Below are positions 22,415 to 34,760 of a stretch of DNA of 64,000 nucleotides, piece by piece. The position numbers and the translations under genes were made by a program. This DNA comes from Sporobolomyces roseus (taxonomy: Eukaryota; Basidiomycota; Microbotryomycetes; Sporidiobolales; Sporidiobolaceae). Location of the stretch: assembly GCA_016617785.1 (NCBI GenBank), contig JADILM010000005.1:1178001-1242000 (forward strand), read 5' to 3'. Under the pieces are notes generated by a model, which was given only the letters and a program-made list of their open reading frames with translations, searched no databases and was not told the DNA's origin. The first letter of the stretch is position 1; every line of letters starts with the position of its first letter.

Positions 22415-25400
22415 TCATTCCAAAATAGCTCCTCTCGTACTAGAGATTGATCTCGCAGCACCAGGACCACTCCCACCTCTCCTCATACCCAACGCATTGC
22501 CACCTCCTCCCCCACCTGCGTTCGGTCTATTCGGATCAAAGAGCTGAGTCGATTTTGGAGGTGGACGTCGAATGTCGGGGAACGGCAAGTTGTCCTGAGA
22601 TCTACCTCCGCTTGATGGCTGCTGAGGAGGAATTGGAGGAGCTGGAGGCATTGATGGATGAGCGTAAGTCCAGTTTGAAGGAGGTAGATTGACCGGGTAG
22701 GCTCCTCCTTGAATCGGATAATTCCCGGTTGAAGATGGTTGAGAGAATGAGGGGGCAGCGGGATAGTGGATTCCACTCGGTCGATTCCAGTTGGGTGGTT
22801 GACCTGGTTGAGACGGATTCGAAGGAGGTGCTGGGGAGAAAGACTGAGGAGGTTGTGGGTAGAAAGGTGGTTGAGAATTCGTCGAGATTGGGTAGGAACA
22901 ATAAGCGGGTTGAGGCGGAGGCTGCTGATGGGACTGATATGGGTGATGCAAGGTAGGAGCAGCGTTGTGAGAGGCATAAGAAGCTGTAGGTGGCTGGGAA
23001 GTGGGAAAAGACGGGGGTGTTGCTTTCGAGGAATGTTCAGTGGTTGATGATGGAACGGGAGGGGGAGGTGTTCGAGCTCGAGGAGGTTTTGTGGCGACCC
23101 ATATAGGCTTCGCGGGGAGACTCGGATGGAGGGATGTCGATGAAGCAGGTGTCCGACTAGGGGATTCTGTCGATTCCTCCTGCTCCTCCTTTTCCGCTTC
23201 AGGCGATTCCGTTTCTCTTCCTACAATCGTAGTCTGCCTATCCCGCTTCTTCACTTCTCCCGATGACCCAGACCCAGCATCACTTCCTCCCGTCAACGAA
23301 ACTTTCCTCTCTCCCGCTAATCTCGCCGACGACACCGAACTTGCCAATGATCCACTCTGTCTCCTGACTTGCGATCCAGTACTTCCAGTCTTCCCCGTCC
23401 GACTCCCTGTCCCTGCCGCACTCGAGCTCGCCGCTGTTCTCGAAGTCCCTCCTGAATTGTGACTGCTTTGTTGACTGTTTGAACTGAAAGAGCTGACACT
23501 TCTCGCAGTCGAAGGAGGACCGACAAACATGGAAGAGGACGGGGAGGAGAAGGTAGGTGGTCCAGCAGTGACTGTTCCTCCAGGTGTAACGACTGCTCCA
23601 GAGTCGGCGAATCGCATGAGGTATCCTGAATTAGCACTCGTGCTCCGTTCGCTAGTCGTGGTCGAGGAGGAAGAGGCGTGATGGTGATGGAGAGGTTGTT
23701 GCATCGAGCTTCCCGAGCTGTTCGAGAGGGAAGGAGAAGGGAGAGAGGGAGGAATTGCTCGACCCCAGGCATCGACGGGTTGATAGTGTTGCTGAGAAGG
23801 AGGGAAAGGGGGAGGAGGAATCGGACCCGAGAAGGAAGACGTCGAAGAAGAGGCGTAGGAAGGTGAAGAAGCGGCATAAGGGGAGTGAGAAGGAGGAGCA
23901 GTCACTTGAATCGGAGGGTGAGGAGAATAATTCGAGTGATTCGGATACTGTTGAAACTGTTGTTGCTGCCATGAAGGATCCTGAGCGTAGTTGGCGTACT
24001 CGGGAGTCCAACCTCCATGCATGCTCGGATCGAAACTTGGTGCAGAAGGTCGAAGTGAGGGCATCAACTGAGATCCTCCTCCGTAAATTCCTCCATGATG
24101 TCCACTCCACATGCTCGATCCCGACTCGCTCACTATTGATGGACTCGGCCTCCCTCCCGCGACTGATAAAGCTGCGCTACTTCTCGAGAATGTCGAACCT
24201 GCTGAACTGGGTCGAGTGATTCCCGCACCAACCGATGCCAACCTCGAGCTAACATCTTCACTCGCTACGCTGCTCGAGCTAGGAGCTATCTGACTAGCAG
24301 CCCTCTCCTGTTCCGGCTGACTAAAGATTCGTTCCCTAGCTTCCTTGTAAGCTGCTTCTCGCTCCTCCAGAGTCAACTCTTTTCGATTCTTGCCCTTTGC
24401 ACTCGGTGGTGCGCTTGATGAGGTCGCAGGATCGTCATCGGTCCCGATCGATGAGGAGGCGGAAGATGCAGTGCGAGATGCGCTCGATCTGGGCAGAATC
24501 TTGAGAATCTGAGGAGTTGTTGGCGGTTGAGAAGAAGCGGTCGCGGGATCTACGAGGTTCGGAAGTGACGAGGTTGAGGCAGAGGGTGGCGCAGAAGTGA
24601 TTGGCGAGGAAGCTATGGAAGGAGTCGAGGAGGGAGAAGGAATTGCGATCGTTGATGGGGTAGGAGCGGGAACTTCGGGAGCTGGTACATAAGTCGCGAG
24701 CTTGGCGGGAGGACTACATTGGAGCGAGACATCAGTACATCGCGTATCCTGGAATCAACAAAAGTATCCTTACAAGCGAGTGTTTTCGCCTTTGACGAGA
24801 ACGACAACGCCTTGAGGTTGACCAGTAGCAGGATTAATCGCTCCTGCGTTCCAGATCGTCGGTGGTGCCGCTTCAACCTCTCGAGTGATCCCGAATGTAT
24901 CTGCTAAGCGATGTACGAGGAGTCGCTGATAGGAATTGAGGGCAGGTTGGAAATAGGGAGGAGCGAGAGGAAGTCGGGTCATTCTGCGAGAAAGCGACTA
25001 GATTAGCGAGACTCCAAGACACCAGAGAGGGGCAGGAGACATACGAAGGGTTCCCCAAGAACCTTTCCATCTCGACCTCTGCTCGCAACAGGAGGAAGCG
25101 ATCTCGATGATGATTCAACGCTGCTCGCAAAACTGGGTCGAGCGAATCCTCCACCTCTTCCCCTGGGACTGCTTCACTCTGCGATATATCTGAGCGCTCG
25201 CTTCGCTCTGATTCATCCGCTTCTCCCGCCAGTCCATCCGTTGAATCCGCTAGTTCTCCTCGTCCCGAATCTACTGCATCTCCGAAAGTCACACTCCCTC
25301 GCGGTTTCTCGTATCCCCTAGTCGCTTTTCTCTGTAACAGCTCGACCCTAGGTCCAGGTGAATCCTGATCGTGTGAAGAACTTTGTAGGTTTAGAAGATT

Positions 25401-25658
25401 TGGAGGAGATGAAAGTGGTCGAGATGAATCGGTTCTCGGGGTAGTCAGGAGGTCTGGGGAGTGTAGAGCAGGTGATTGCGCTTTCGAGCTGTCCGTAGCG
25501 TCCTCCGTATCGAGTTGAGATGTTTGAGGAGCCGACGTCAGGAAAGGAGGAAGAGTCGACGAGGAGGCCTCGGAGGAGAGAGAGGACGCTGCGAGAGCTG
25601 CAGAGATCGATTCATGATCTTGTAGGTGGGCTTCTGATAGCTCAGTCGGCGTCGTCAT
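22415..25658 (-). CDS. R3H and SUZ domain RNA-binding protein
   Basis: The long N-terminal region (25658 to about 25150) is serine/acid-rich. The R3H domain follows in SLDPVLRAALNHHRDRFLLL and continues across an intron to RMTRLPLAPPYFQPALNSYQ and RLLVHRLADTFGI, where the R-x3-H pair (RLLVH) is visible. The SUZ motif is LTLEEREAAYKEARERIFSQ near 24360, just after a linker exon. The remaining 600 residues are low-complexity Pro/Ser/Gln-rich, like the tails of R3HDM1/2, Drosophila encore and fungal relatives that bind single-stranded RNA. The protein ends STRGAILE. The stop lies 197 bp from the HAD start, and both genes are on the minus strand. Confidence 0.82.
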
Positions 25659-26106
25659 GGCGAGAGCGAGTGTAGACGATGAAAGTCGGTTGGAGAAAAA
25701 GGGTGTTCAAGGTAGAAGAGGAATGAATAGATCGCTATGGTACTGGTAGAGCTATCTTGTCATCGAATGCACTCTGTCGAGGTCTAAGTTTCTGATGGAA
25801 GTGAATTGGTGAGAAGCAAAAAGTGAAACTTCGTCGAATTCCCTCTCAAGTCCAACGCAACTTTTTCATCGGAATTTACTTAGTTACACAGTGCGAGACA
25901 AGAGACCTTGTCTAGGAAACGGAAGCGAGCGAATCAAGCTGTAAAGGGTTTGCGTTTCATCGACGAGAAAGACAAAAGATACAATTTTCGATTCTACGAA
26001 CATTCAGGTTTCAGCAGGTCTGAGAAATGCTACAACAGAGGTTCGACAAGCTAGATACCGTAATCTCAGTCCAACGAGGAGGAATAGGCGCTGAGGCAAA
26101 GCGGTT
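25659..26106. other. Intergenic region upstream of the R3H-SUZ gene
   Basis: The 448 bp hold the promoter and leader of the R3H-SUZ gene and the 3' UTR of the cytochrome b561 gene. No protein-like frame or repeat is seen. Confidence 0.4.
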
Positions 26107-27266
26107 CTAAGACGATCTCCTGCGAATCCCGAGTTTACTCGTCCTGTCAATTCGTTCACAACGCTAATCAGCTTCGGTCTTGCGACTGGAGGTGAAGTAA
26201 GTAGGACATACTCAATACGAGTCATAGCTCCGATAGCGGCCATGGCGTAGCCGACAGCGACGAGGTTCCTTTCGTGTTGCGAAGAATGCCCGATGAACCA
26301 ATCACTCCAAAGGGCGAGGATCGGTGTCGCAATGAGGAGAGAGAGGCCAAGGTATCCCGAGAGTCTGCTCGTAGTAGAGACGTAAGCGGGAGTTCTAGCT
26401 TGTTGAAACGGTGGAGAAGACAAACCGATGGTATTTGTAGAGACTCTTCGCTTTTCCCTCTCCTCCGAGAAGCGAAGGTGCGAACACCGCTACAGCTCCG
26501 AAAGTGGCTTGGAGAATGATGAAGCAGAGTGTCTGGATATGCGATGGTGGTTGAGCGAAATGAACGAAGAGGAGTGGAAAGATTCGCAACTTACGACGAG
26601 ACCGATCTTTGCATGCCATGTTGTGAAGTGTGGTGCTGTGAATTGATTCAAAGAGTCAGTAAGATGCTGTTATTGTTAGATCGATACTCAGGACAGCGCT
26701 GTTCACTCTCAAGAGACCAAAAAATCGAAACTCACCACCGTGCGAAGCCTTGTTGTAGATGATAAAGGTTGCTCCCGTAATAATAAGCAGCGTCGCGAGA
26801 CCCTGGAAGGCTGTATGTAGCTGCCGTCCTGTTTTCTTGACAACAGCGTTGCTAGGAGGTGGTTGCAAGAGAATTATCCCTGTAAAATTGCGAAGATTCT
26901 GATTAGTCGAAGAACTCGCTTCAACGTGGATATAGGACCTCACCCTCGATGAAAAGCAACACAGCTACAGATTGGAACGCTGGGTGGTAAGTAAACAGAC
27001 CTGTTCGATCCCGCTATCCTCAGCTCCTGAATATCTCGAGATCGGAGTTTGCGGGGGCACTGACCAGAGGGATTCTCCTTGACAACTTTCCATAATACTA
27101 CATGCGATAACAGTATTCCAACCTGTGCGAAGACTGCTCCAAAGCCGAGGAACGAGTTGTCATGTAGGTAAGAGAGGAAGGAAGGTCTTTCTTGAGGCGT
27201 TGATCCTGCCGAGTCTGTTCGGATCAGTGGTGTAGTCTCTTGATCTGCGTCGTGAGGTGAAGGCAT
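26107..27266 (-). CDS. Cytochrome b561 domain membrane protein
   Basis: Exons joined from 27266 encode a multi-pass protein beginning with a hydrophilic tail (MPSPHDADQETTPLIRTDSA). The haem-ligand histidines of b561 proteins appear in LFTYHPAFQSVAVLLFIEG, RQLHTAFQGLATLLIITG, APHFTTWHAKIGLV and SLYKYHRLSGYLGLSLL, giving the expected set of four. About six hydrophobic segments are predicted. The family transfers electrons across membranes, usually from ascorbate, and this protein is closest in look to CYB561D2-type transmembrane reductases. A last intron (GTATGT...GACAG) leads to a short basic tail and TAG at 26107-26109. The first introns contain small unassigned frames that are not coding. 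Confidence 0.82.
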
Positions 27267-27601
27267 CGGCGTGAGAAGTGAAGAAAGTGGAGAAAGTGAA
27301 AGGAAACACGAGGTGCGATAATTTGATCCATCGCAATCGTGAGCGATCCTTCGATCGTTTATCTCGCAGACTCTCTCTCTTCTCACGACGATCTGAGAAG
27401 ACGCAATGATGAAGAGGAACCAACGAGATATGTCTCTTTGCAGACTTTTCTTTGTTTTTTTTGCGAAATCGAAAACGACGAAATTGACAGAACGAGATCG
27501 AGAGAGAGAAGGATATATGAAGAGGGGGATAACAATGTGGAATATACTTTACCTATAACAAGACAACGGAACTAAACCTAACCTAGCTTCCTCCTCTCTC
27601 T
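27267..27601. other. Intergenic region between the b561 and nucleoporin genes
   Basis: The 335 bp serve as promoter of the b561 gene and 3' region of the nucleoporin gene. No gene is seen in it. Confidence 0.4.
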
Positions 27602-30600
27602 CTACTTTCTCCGCCTCAGAGGTCTGATCGGTCGACCTGATTTGCCTGCTGCATCTTCTCCTCCACTTCCGAGGTTGAACAGTCCTCCGCCTGTAGGAGT
27701 CGTTGCACCGGATCCAGTCGGAGCACCGAAAGAGAATCCTCCTGCGGCAGGCGCACCTCCCAAGGGAGCTCCAAAAGGAGATGCGGAAGGGGCAGCTCCA
27801 CTCGATGAAGCACCGAACGAGAATGACGGTGGTGCAGCTTGAGCTCCTCCAAAGTTGAACGACGAGTTCGATGTACTGGCAGAGGGAGAAACAGGTTGAG
27901 ACGCCGAGTTACCGAAGGAGAAAGATGAATTCGAAGGTGCTCCAAAGGGTGAGGCAGCTCCATTCGTTCCGGGTGCTGACAATGTTTGACCCATCGCTGA
28001 CGACGCGGCGTTGTTCGATAAAGGTTGCGAACCGAATGCGAAGGGAGCAGAGGGAGAAGCTGGAGGATTCGATGAAGCGGCTCCGAAAGAGAATCCAGTC
28101 GATGCTGGGGCGGGAGAGGCCGGTCTCGAAGATGGGTTACCGAATGGCGAAGGGTTCGATGGGGCGGTCGCTCCGAAAGTGAAAGGAGAAGAAGCGGGAG
28201 GGGCGGAAGTCGAAGGTTGACCAAACGAGAACGACGATGTCGAAGGGGCAGCTGCGGCGGGAGACTGGGGAGCAGGGGAGGGTGAGAGAGAGCCAAAGGT
28301 GAAAGGTTTGGCAGCTGAAGATGAGGATGCACCACCGAAGAGAGAGTTGGTCGACGTCGTCGAGGGTGCTCCGAAAGGCGAGGGAGCTGATTCCTTCTTT
28401 TCTCCAGTCGGTGCAGTCGATCCGAAACTGAACCCACTCGAAGTTGCGTTGGTCGAAGGAGGTGCGCCGAAGAGACCGGTCGAAGTAGAAGAGGGAGCGG
28501 CGGAACCGAAAGCGAAAGGAGCTGGCGAGGCAGGGCTTGGTTTCGAGGTTGAAGAAGCGGGCTCAGCTTCATCCTCCATTCCGCTGTCACCGTCAGCATC
28601 GTCAGTCCCCGCTACCGACGACGGTGCTGGAGGAGCGAGAGCGCCGAAGGGTGAAGGAGGGGCAGAGGGAATCGGAGTCGAAGCTTTCTCTTCTGCTGTC
28701 GGAGTAGCCGGAGTTGTTCCGAAAGTAAAGGTCGCTTTGGGAGTCGAGGTCGTGGGAGGAGCGGAAGGAGTCGCACCGAAAGAAAACGAAGGAGTTGACG
28801 CAGGTTTCGATACCTCCTCGACAGGTTTCGCGGCGCCGAAAGAAAATGAAGGAGCAGATGAGGTTGAAGTCGAAGGAGTCGGCTTGAATGCGAACGGAGA
28901 TGCGGCAGGTGCTGACTCAGTCTTCTGAGAGATCGAAAGATTCACATCAGCTTCATGCAATCAAAAAGGGAAAACAAAGAAATACTGACCTCGGCGGGTT
29001 TTGCGGTTGAAGCAGCTCCGAACGAGAACATAGGCTTAGCTACTTCGTCCTTCTTCTCGGAAGGCGAATTGGTCTCTCCACCGGTCTTCCCCTCATTGCT
29101 CTCCTTGATGATCTCGCTCACTGGTTTACCGAAAGCTGCGAACGGGTTAGAGGCTGGAACGTCCTTCTTCTCCTTCTCAGGAGCTGGTGTCGATTCCGTT
29201 GGCTTGACGGCGGGAGCGGATGAGGTCGAACCGAAAGTGAAAGAAGGGAGGGGAGCAGCTTTGGGAGTTTCTTCTTTCTTCTCTGCGATGATCGATCCGA
29301 AGAAGTTTGGCTTGGCTCCGTCCGAAGGTGCGGGGAGTGCTGCTTTTGGAACGGAAGGAGCAGAGGTCGAGGGAGTAGCGAAAGAGAATCCGCTCGAGGT
29401 CGAAGTCGATGGAGCGGAAGGTTTGGGTGCGAAGAGGTCGGCAGCGGCAGGAGTAGGTTTGAAGAGAGATGAAGAAGGAGCGGGCTTCGACGTTACTGCT
29501 CCGAAAGAGATTGCAGGAAGAGGGGGGATGGTTGAGGTCGAGGTTGAAGGAGCGGAACTGCCGAAAGAGAAAGCAGGTTTGTCGGAAGAAGTGACGGGAG
29601 CTGCTGAAAGTCGACCCAAGAGACTTGATCCTTGATCCTTCTTCTCAGATTCCACCGGAGGTGAAGTCGCGCCACTTTCCGTAGGTTTTGCAGGGGCGGG
29701 AGCTCCAAACGAGAAGCTGCTGGGGAATTTCATCGCTGGCATCTGAATCTTTGAGAGAGCGTCATCGTCGATTGGCGGCAGATCCTCCTCACGAGCTGAG
29801 AAGACCTTCGATGATGCTGTGTGCTGTCGAGATGAATGAGATTTGCCAGGTCGAAGGGAGGATCGCTGAGTCGGATTCGTCGAAGTCGAGGGGACAGGAG
29901 GAGGAGGAAAGACGATTTTGGGAGGAGGGGGAGGAGCTCCAGATTGCATACGTTCGGAGGCTTCGGAAGGAGGAGCGGGAGATTTCGAGATGGTGCGTTT
30001 TTGGCGAGTCGAAGGAGGTTCGAGTTCTGCGTCGTTGGTTTCTTCTTCGTCGTCTTGCTGCATACGCTTCGACTTGCCCTTCTTCTTGGGAGTAGGAAGT
30101 GGCGAAGGAGATTTGACGTTGCGGGTCGAAGCGCGAGTCGATCGTCGAGGCGTTGGTGGCTCGAGTTTCTTCGATTTCGGAGCAGCTACAGAGCTCCTAG
30201 TCCTCCGCCTGGGTCGATCCTCTTCATCATCATAATCCTGACTCATGACGCTCTCGAGCTCATCTTCCTCATCTGCTTCCCGCTCTAATCGTTCCAATTC
30301 CCTCCTTCGTTCATCCCTTCTTCGATCCCGTTCTTCCTTCTCCTTTCGTTCCCTTTCTCTCTCCTCCCGTTCTTGTTGCACGAGTGCTCGACGACGATCT
30401 TCCCGTGCTCGAAGGACGGACTGAAGACCTTTCCCTGAGGAGGCAGCAGTGTTTGAGAGAGCAGGTCGAGCAGCGTAGGGGGCTCCTGAAGGTCCGTTGG
30501 ATGATCGAGCGAGTCGAGAACTGTCGCCTGGAGATACAGGAGCCGGTACGCTGATCTTCTTTGACTATTTGGAACGACATGATCAGAACTAGATTCGAAG

Positions 30601-32131
30601 TTTTCGGAGAACAGTGAAGAGCGACGTACTCTAGCAGCACCTCTCTTGGCTTCACCAAGCGGTGTGCGACCCATTCCCTCCAGCACTTCGAGAATACGTT
30701 CAGCTTCATTCTTCGGCAGAGGAGGCGCATCTCTGTCAATCGGGAGAAAAGGTCAATGAACTGTTCCGAACCTCGGATGATGCGTTTAACGTACCTTTCT
30801 TTTTCCATATCGAGCCGCTCTCGACTGACTAAGCCTCTCGAAGGATCCCAAACCATCTGCTTCTTCCTTGCTCTCTCAGCTCCTCCAGTCTGTGAACCTT
30901 CCCCTTCTGTTGGCGAGAAAGGCACTCGAGGGTTGAGAGGAGATCCTACGCGGGCGTAAGGTCGTTTCTGAGCAGTCGAAGGTGCCGAAGTAGGGTGAGG
31001 CGAAGGTGCTGAAGCGAAAGAGGAGAGTCCTTCTCGCATCGATTGACTTCCTGCGATACTAGGAGATGCTCCACGAGGAATGGTCGATGTGTAGGGGAAG
31101 AGAGCGTGGCCTTCAGGTCGGGTCGAACTAGATCGAACAGATCCAGCGACAGAGACAGCTCTTTGCGAACCGCTTCTTCCTCCTCCTCCTCCTGGTGCGA
31201 AGGGAGAACGAGAGGTAAGACCGAAAGGATTCGAGCCACTTGTCATAGCTGCGTTGCCGAGGGTCGTAGTGTCGTGGGCTCCACCGAAGGCTGAAGTTGG
31301 GGAACGAGGTTGGGCGAGGTTGAAAGCAGACATGCTGCCCGCGAGTCCGTTTCGCATTGGAGAAGGGGATCGTCGAGAGTGTGCGTAAGAGGCAGAGGAG
31401 AGTGCAGGGGATACGGCACGGGAATGACGAGAGAGGTTTGAAGTCGTGAGGAAAGAGGGTACGCCAGATCCGTTTGTCGAGGCTGAAGCGAGGTTCAAAG
31501 TCGAATGGGAAGAACGGAGGCCGGAAGGAGCGAAAGGTGATGCGATGGAAGAGAGTGCTGACATGGAAGAGGAAGAAGGTAAAGAATCTTTTTGGGGTTG
31601 ACGGCGAAGGCGAGAAGGGAGTGCTGAAGGTGCTGCTGAAGGGGAATCTGCAGCTCTAGCCAAGTTGGTTGCCGTTTTACTCCTCTGCATCCCTCTACCA
31701 ATTCCATTCCCTTGCTCCTTAGCTTGTTCCTCCTCAACTGCAGCCCTGACGTCTGCGAGAGATGTCGAATTTGCGAGTGTCTTGCTACTCGAGCTACGAG
31801 CCAACCAGCCCAATGCTTTCCCAGGTAAACTCTTCACTCGACCGAATAATCCACTCCTCTGCTGTACTGGCGAGTCTCCAACTTCACTTTCTCCCTCTCC
31901 TCGAATTGTTGCATCGTCCTCAAACTCTTCTTCCTCCTCTCTAGCTGCTGCTGCTCGAGACACACGCCTTGCATAAGGTGAATATCCTGGTCCAGAACGT
32001 CCTCCTATAGCTCCCAAGTTGCGTGTCGAGCGAGATGTCGAAGGTGAATTTTGAAGGGAAGAAATTGAATTCGAAGTCGAAAGTTGGGCGAGTCGAGGGT
32101 GCCCTGGTGTGTGATCATTCACCGGAACCAT
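27602..32131 (-). CDS. FG-repeat nucleoporin (Nup1/Nup153-like)
   Basis: A long protein of about 1,400 residues is encoded in a few large exons. The N-terminal part is Ser/Arg-rich with a conserved-looking block (SGLFGRVKSLPGKALGWLAR) that could be an amphipathic, membrane- or lamina-binding helix. A central part has a charged coiled-coil stretch (QQEREERERERKEKEERDRR). The C-terminal half is packed with FG units such as FSFGA, FTFG, SPFGA and FNFG, ending in a basic tail GKSGRPIRPLRRRK. The N-terminal helix, FG domain and basic end fit the nuclear-basket nucleoporins Nup1/Nup153/Nup124, which bind importin-beta. The exact orthologue is uncertain because FG sequences align poorly. Frames antisense to the FG region (for example 28299-28928 plus) are shadows. 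Confidence 0.75.
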
Positions 32132-32436
32132 GTCGGAATGGCCAGCGAACCCGGGAAGATGTTCGAATCAAAGTTGGACGTAGGGAACCGAAAAAAAAAA
32201 ACAGCTTCGAATTCGACCCTTTTGTAATCGAGCAAACCTTATCTTCGGTTGATTCTTTTCGCATGCGAAGAAGGGGTTGGACATTGAAGTCTCTCTCCCT
32301 GACTTTTCACGAAATAGGTTCAAGGGAAATGAGCGAAGATCAATTTTGCGACTCGAGTTTCGCACGGAGAATTTCCAAGCTCTCGCGTGAACAAGCCACC
32401 ATGGAGAGAGATAACGACCAGCGTTTACAGAATATA
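32132..32436. other. Intergenic region upstream of the nucleoporin gene
   Basis: The 305 bp contain a run of A residues near 32191-32202 and no protein-like frame. They are the likely nucleoporin promoter and the 3' UTR of the MATH-BTB gene. Confidence 0.4.
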
Positions 32437-34596
32437 CTACGAGTCAGCTGCACCTCGTTTTTGAGGAACAGTGCTCGAACCAACAGTCAACTTCCCTAAC
32501 AGCTTCATCCAGATTTCCGAAGCTCCCTCGATCCTTCCCATGCATGACCCTGCGACGACTTCTTTGAATGCTGGCGTAAGCTTGACTTGGTCCTGTTACA
32601 GGGCCGAAGTAAAGGAGAGATTGGGGTCAGCTTTGGCGGAACAAGAGTTGAAATCGAGAAAAGACAGTGAAAACGAACCCAGTGCTCGAGGGCGAAAGCT
32701 AGAGCGGCCTCTTGCATTTCTGAGTAGTGGTAGGAGAAGGTAGAAATGAGCTCATACAGGATCTGGGAAGTCATGGATGAGTTATTTGATCAAAGTTGAC
32801 GGGAAACAAAAAGAGAGTTTGACCTACATTCTCAATGGTGAATCCTTTGGTGATCGCAGACTTCGCCAGCTCTTTTGCACTGGGGATATCTAGCTTGTCG
32901 GCGAGGCGATAGATGGCGTGGGGACTAGCGGGTTCTATTGGGTGCAACTTGGGCGAGTATCGAGCATCCTTTTCTGCTCGATCGAGAAGCCAAGCTCGGC
33001 GAGACAGCAGACCAGGCGGCGTAGGGGATGTTGCAGTAATGCTACCTTCTTGATCTGTTGAGGTTGTTGGCTCTGAGTTGCGGGAGGAAAGGTGAACGAG
33101 ATAATTCGACGACAATTCGGTTACCAACAGCTCGTGGGTGTACATCCAGTAAATGAGGGCTCTGAATGTAGTCCAGCTTTGTTATAGGAAATGAACGCAT
33201 CAGTGGGGCACAGTGATAGAAAGCATGACAGGAGACTCGCCCAGCATCGACGACGACAACCTCTCGCAAGTTACGCTCTTGTAGTCTCTCTTCCACCGAG
33301 GGCTTGCCAACAGCCAGCTGCGAGTGGCTACCGATTGCCGTGTTATCGGGGATAGGTGTTTCAGCTGTCATTCCTGCATCATCTGTGTGAGCACTTTCGG
33401 ACGAACGAGTTGGAACTGCTTCGCCCGCTGCGCTGATGCCGGCATTCGGGGGTTCGACAGCTCGACCGTGGTCAAGCGCGACATCATCGGCGTTGTTCTG
33501 GATCGGTAGCCATTCCGTTGAATCGTCGTCGTCCTCGTCGTGCTCCTTCTCCCGTTTCTTGGCGCGTAATTCGGCGTAGCTGATAATCCTGGTCGACTCA
33601 GAGAACCCTGACCCGAAAACTACAACAGTGTCAAGCAGTGAGGTCAGCCTATACCCTCGCGAGCAAGTCTCAGGCAGGACGCACGTTTCGCAAAGTAAGT
33701 GGACTGAGCTTCGAGAACACGCTTGTGAGCGTAAACATGTCGTTCCGACTCTTCGATGTCATGCGGCCGGATCTTGAATACCACGTCTGTCGTAGAGTCT
33801 TCAAATAATGATTCGAGCGATGCGTAAATCGGATCCGACGGGTAGACGTAACGTTGACAAAGCGAAGAAACTTGGTAAGCCGAGACCTCTAGTATGATGC
33901 CCGCAGACTTCCCGAGCTTTGAAGTAATCGATTCGTGACTTGTGTAGTGCGTCCAGCCCCAAGAGTCTCTGCCTTTAGCATAAGTGACCGGATCAGGCCT
34001 GTCAGCCGCGGTCGCTGTGCATCACGAGGAAGACGAGCGGGAATAAGCTGCATGATCGATCAGTGATTGGTAGTAAGTCATACATTTAATCGATCTCCCG
34101 TCGAGGGTCTCCAGCTGTATTCAGAGCAGAACAGTGAGTAGACTCATTCTCCCTCCTTGCACATCACGGAGACATACATTGCACGTGAAATGAACTACCC
34201 GTTCGGGAGTAGTCGAGTCTTCAACTTCGAGTAGGCGAAGGAAGACGGAGCAGTTCTTTCCCTCGCCGCCGTCGGGTTGCGCCTGACGGTACATTTCGGT
34301 GAATAGATGGCCAGCGTGTAAAGACTGCGATCAACTGACCACTCCGAATACCATGCTTAGGCACCAACGGTTGTTGTCGAAGAAGGGAGACTGTACTAAG
34401 TCCGGAATTGTGAGCGAGGGGGAACAATGCAAGCTTCATCTCGCACTCACGTTAATCGTCGAGCCCTCCTCTATCTTCTGCTTGACGTCGTCGATCTTCC
34501 ATCTCACCGTGATCTGTCGCGAGGGAGAAGGGGTCAGCTATCAAACATCCGAGTTGAATCAGGAAAAAAGAATCGACGTACAGCTGCAGTCTCCAT
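32437..34596 (-). CDS. MATH-BTB domain protein (paralogue 2)
   Basis: The protein begins METAA and after an intron reads ITVRWKIDDVKQKIEEGSTI, SPFFDNNRWCLSMVFGV and NCSVFLRLLEVEDSTTPERV, a MATH (TRAF-like) domain. The BTB domain follows: SLFEDSTTDVVFKIRPHDIE, HVYAHKRVLEAQSTYFAK and, after a long acidic insert, WTTFRALIYWMYTHELLVTE. A BACK-like region contains PHAIYRLADKLDIPSAKELA. MATH-BTB proteins act as substrate adaptors for cullin-3 ubiquitin ligases; the substrate is unknown. The intron before WTTFRALIYW starts with GC rather than GT. A donor GTTCGT is used at TGG|GTTCGT. The overall plan matches the gene at 54768-57378, and the two share the block AxYRLADKxxxxxAKELA-like, so they are paralogues. 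The divergent VPS11 gene starts 164 bp away. Confidence 0.75.
33179..33240 (-). other. Candidate GC-AG intron in MATH-BTB paralogue 2
   Basis: The exon ends GATGCTGG and the intron begins GCGAGTCTCC, ending AACAAAG. Using it gives DAGWTTFRALIYWMY, which matches the corresponding junction SYSTFRALLYYLY in the paralogue at 56593-56659. No GT donor nearby produces this frame. Reading through instead would lose the BTB helix. Confidence 0.65.
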
Positions 34597-34760
34597 AGCG
34601 AGGGTGCCTATTAGATCCTAGTACTCTTGTGACTGACCAAAAGCTCTTGCTAGATCGGAATTGACGATTGGAAGCAAGCGAGTGAAGTGAAGAGGAGAAA
34701 GAAGCGAACAGAGCGACTTGGTCTTCTACATTCACCTACCATCCTCATAGTAATCCTTGG
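34597..34760. promoter_or_regulatory. Short divergent promoter region (MATH-BTB / VPS11)
   Basis: These 164 bp separate the two start codons on opposite strands and must contain both promoters. No specific element was recognised. Confidence 0.4.

Noticed and set aside
28299..28928. Ala/Gly/Glu-rich plus-strand frame of 209 codons
   Set aside because: It is the antisense shadow of the FG-repeat region of the nucleoporin, produced by its biased composition.
32191..32202. A-rich run as a retroelement tail
   Set aside because: It is short, isolated, and not flanked by target-site duplications or any reverse-transcriptase-like frame.
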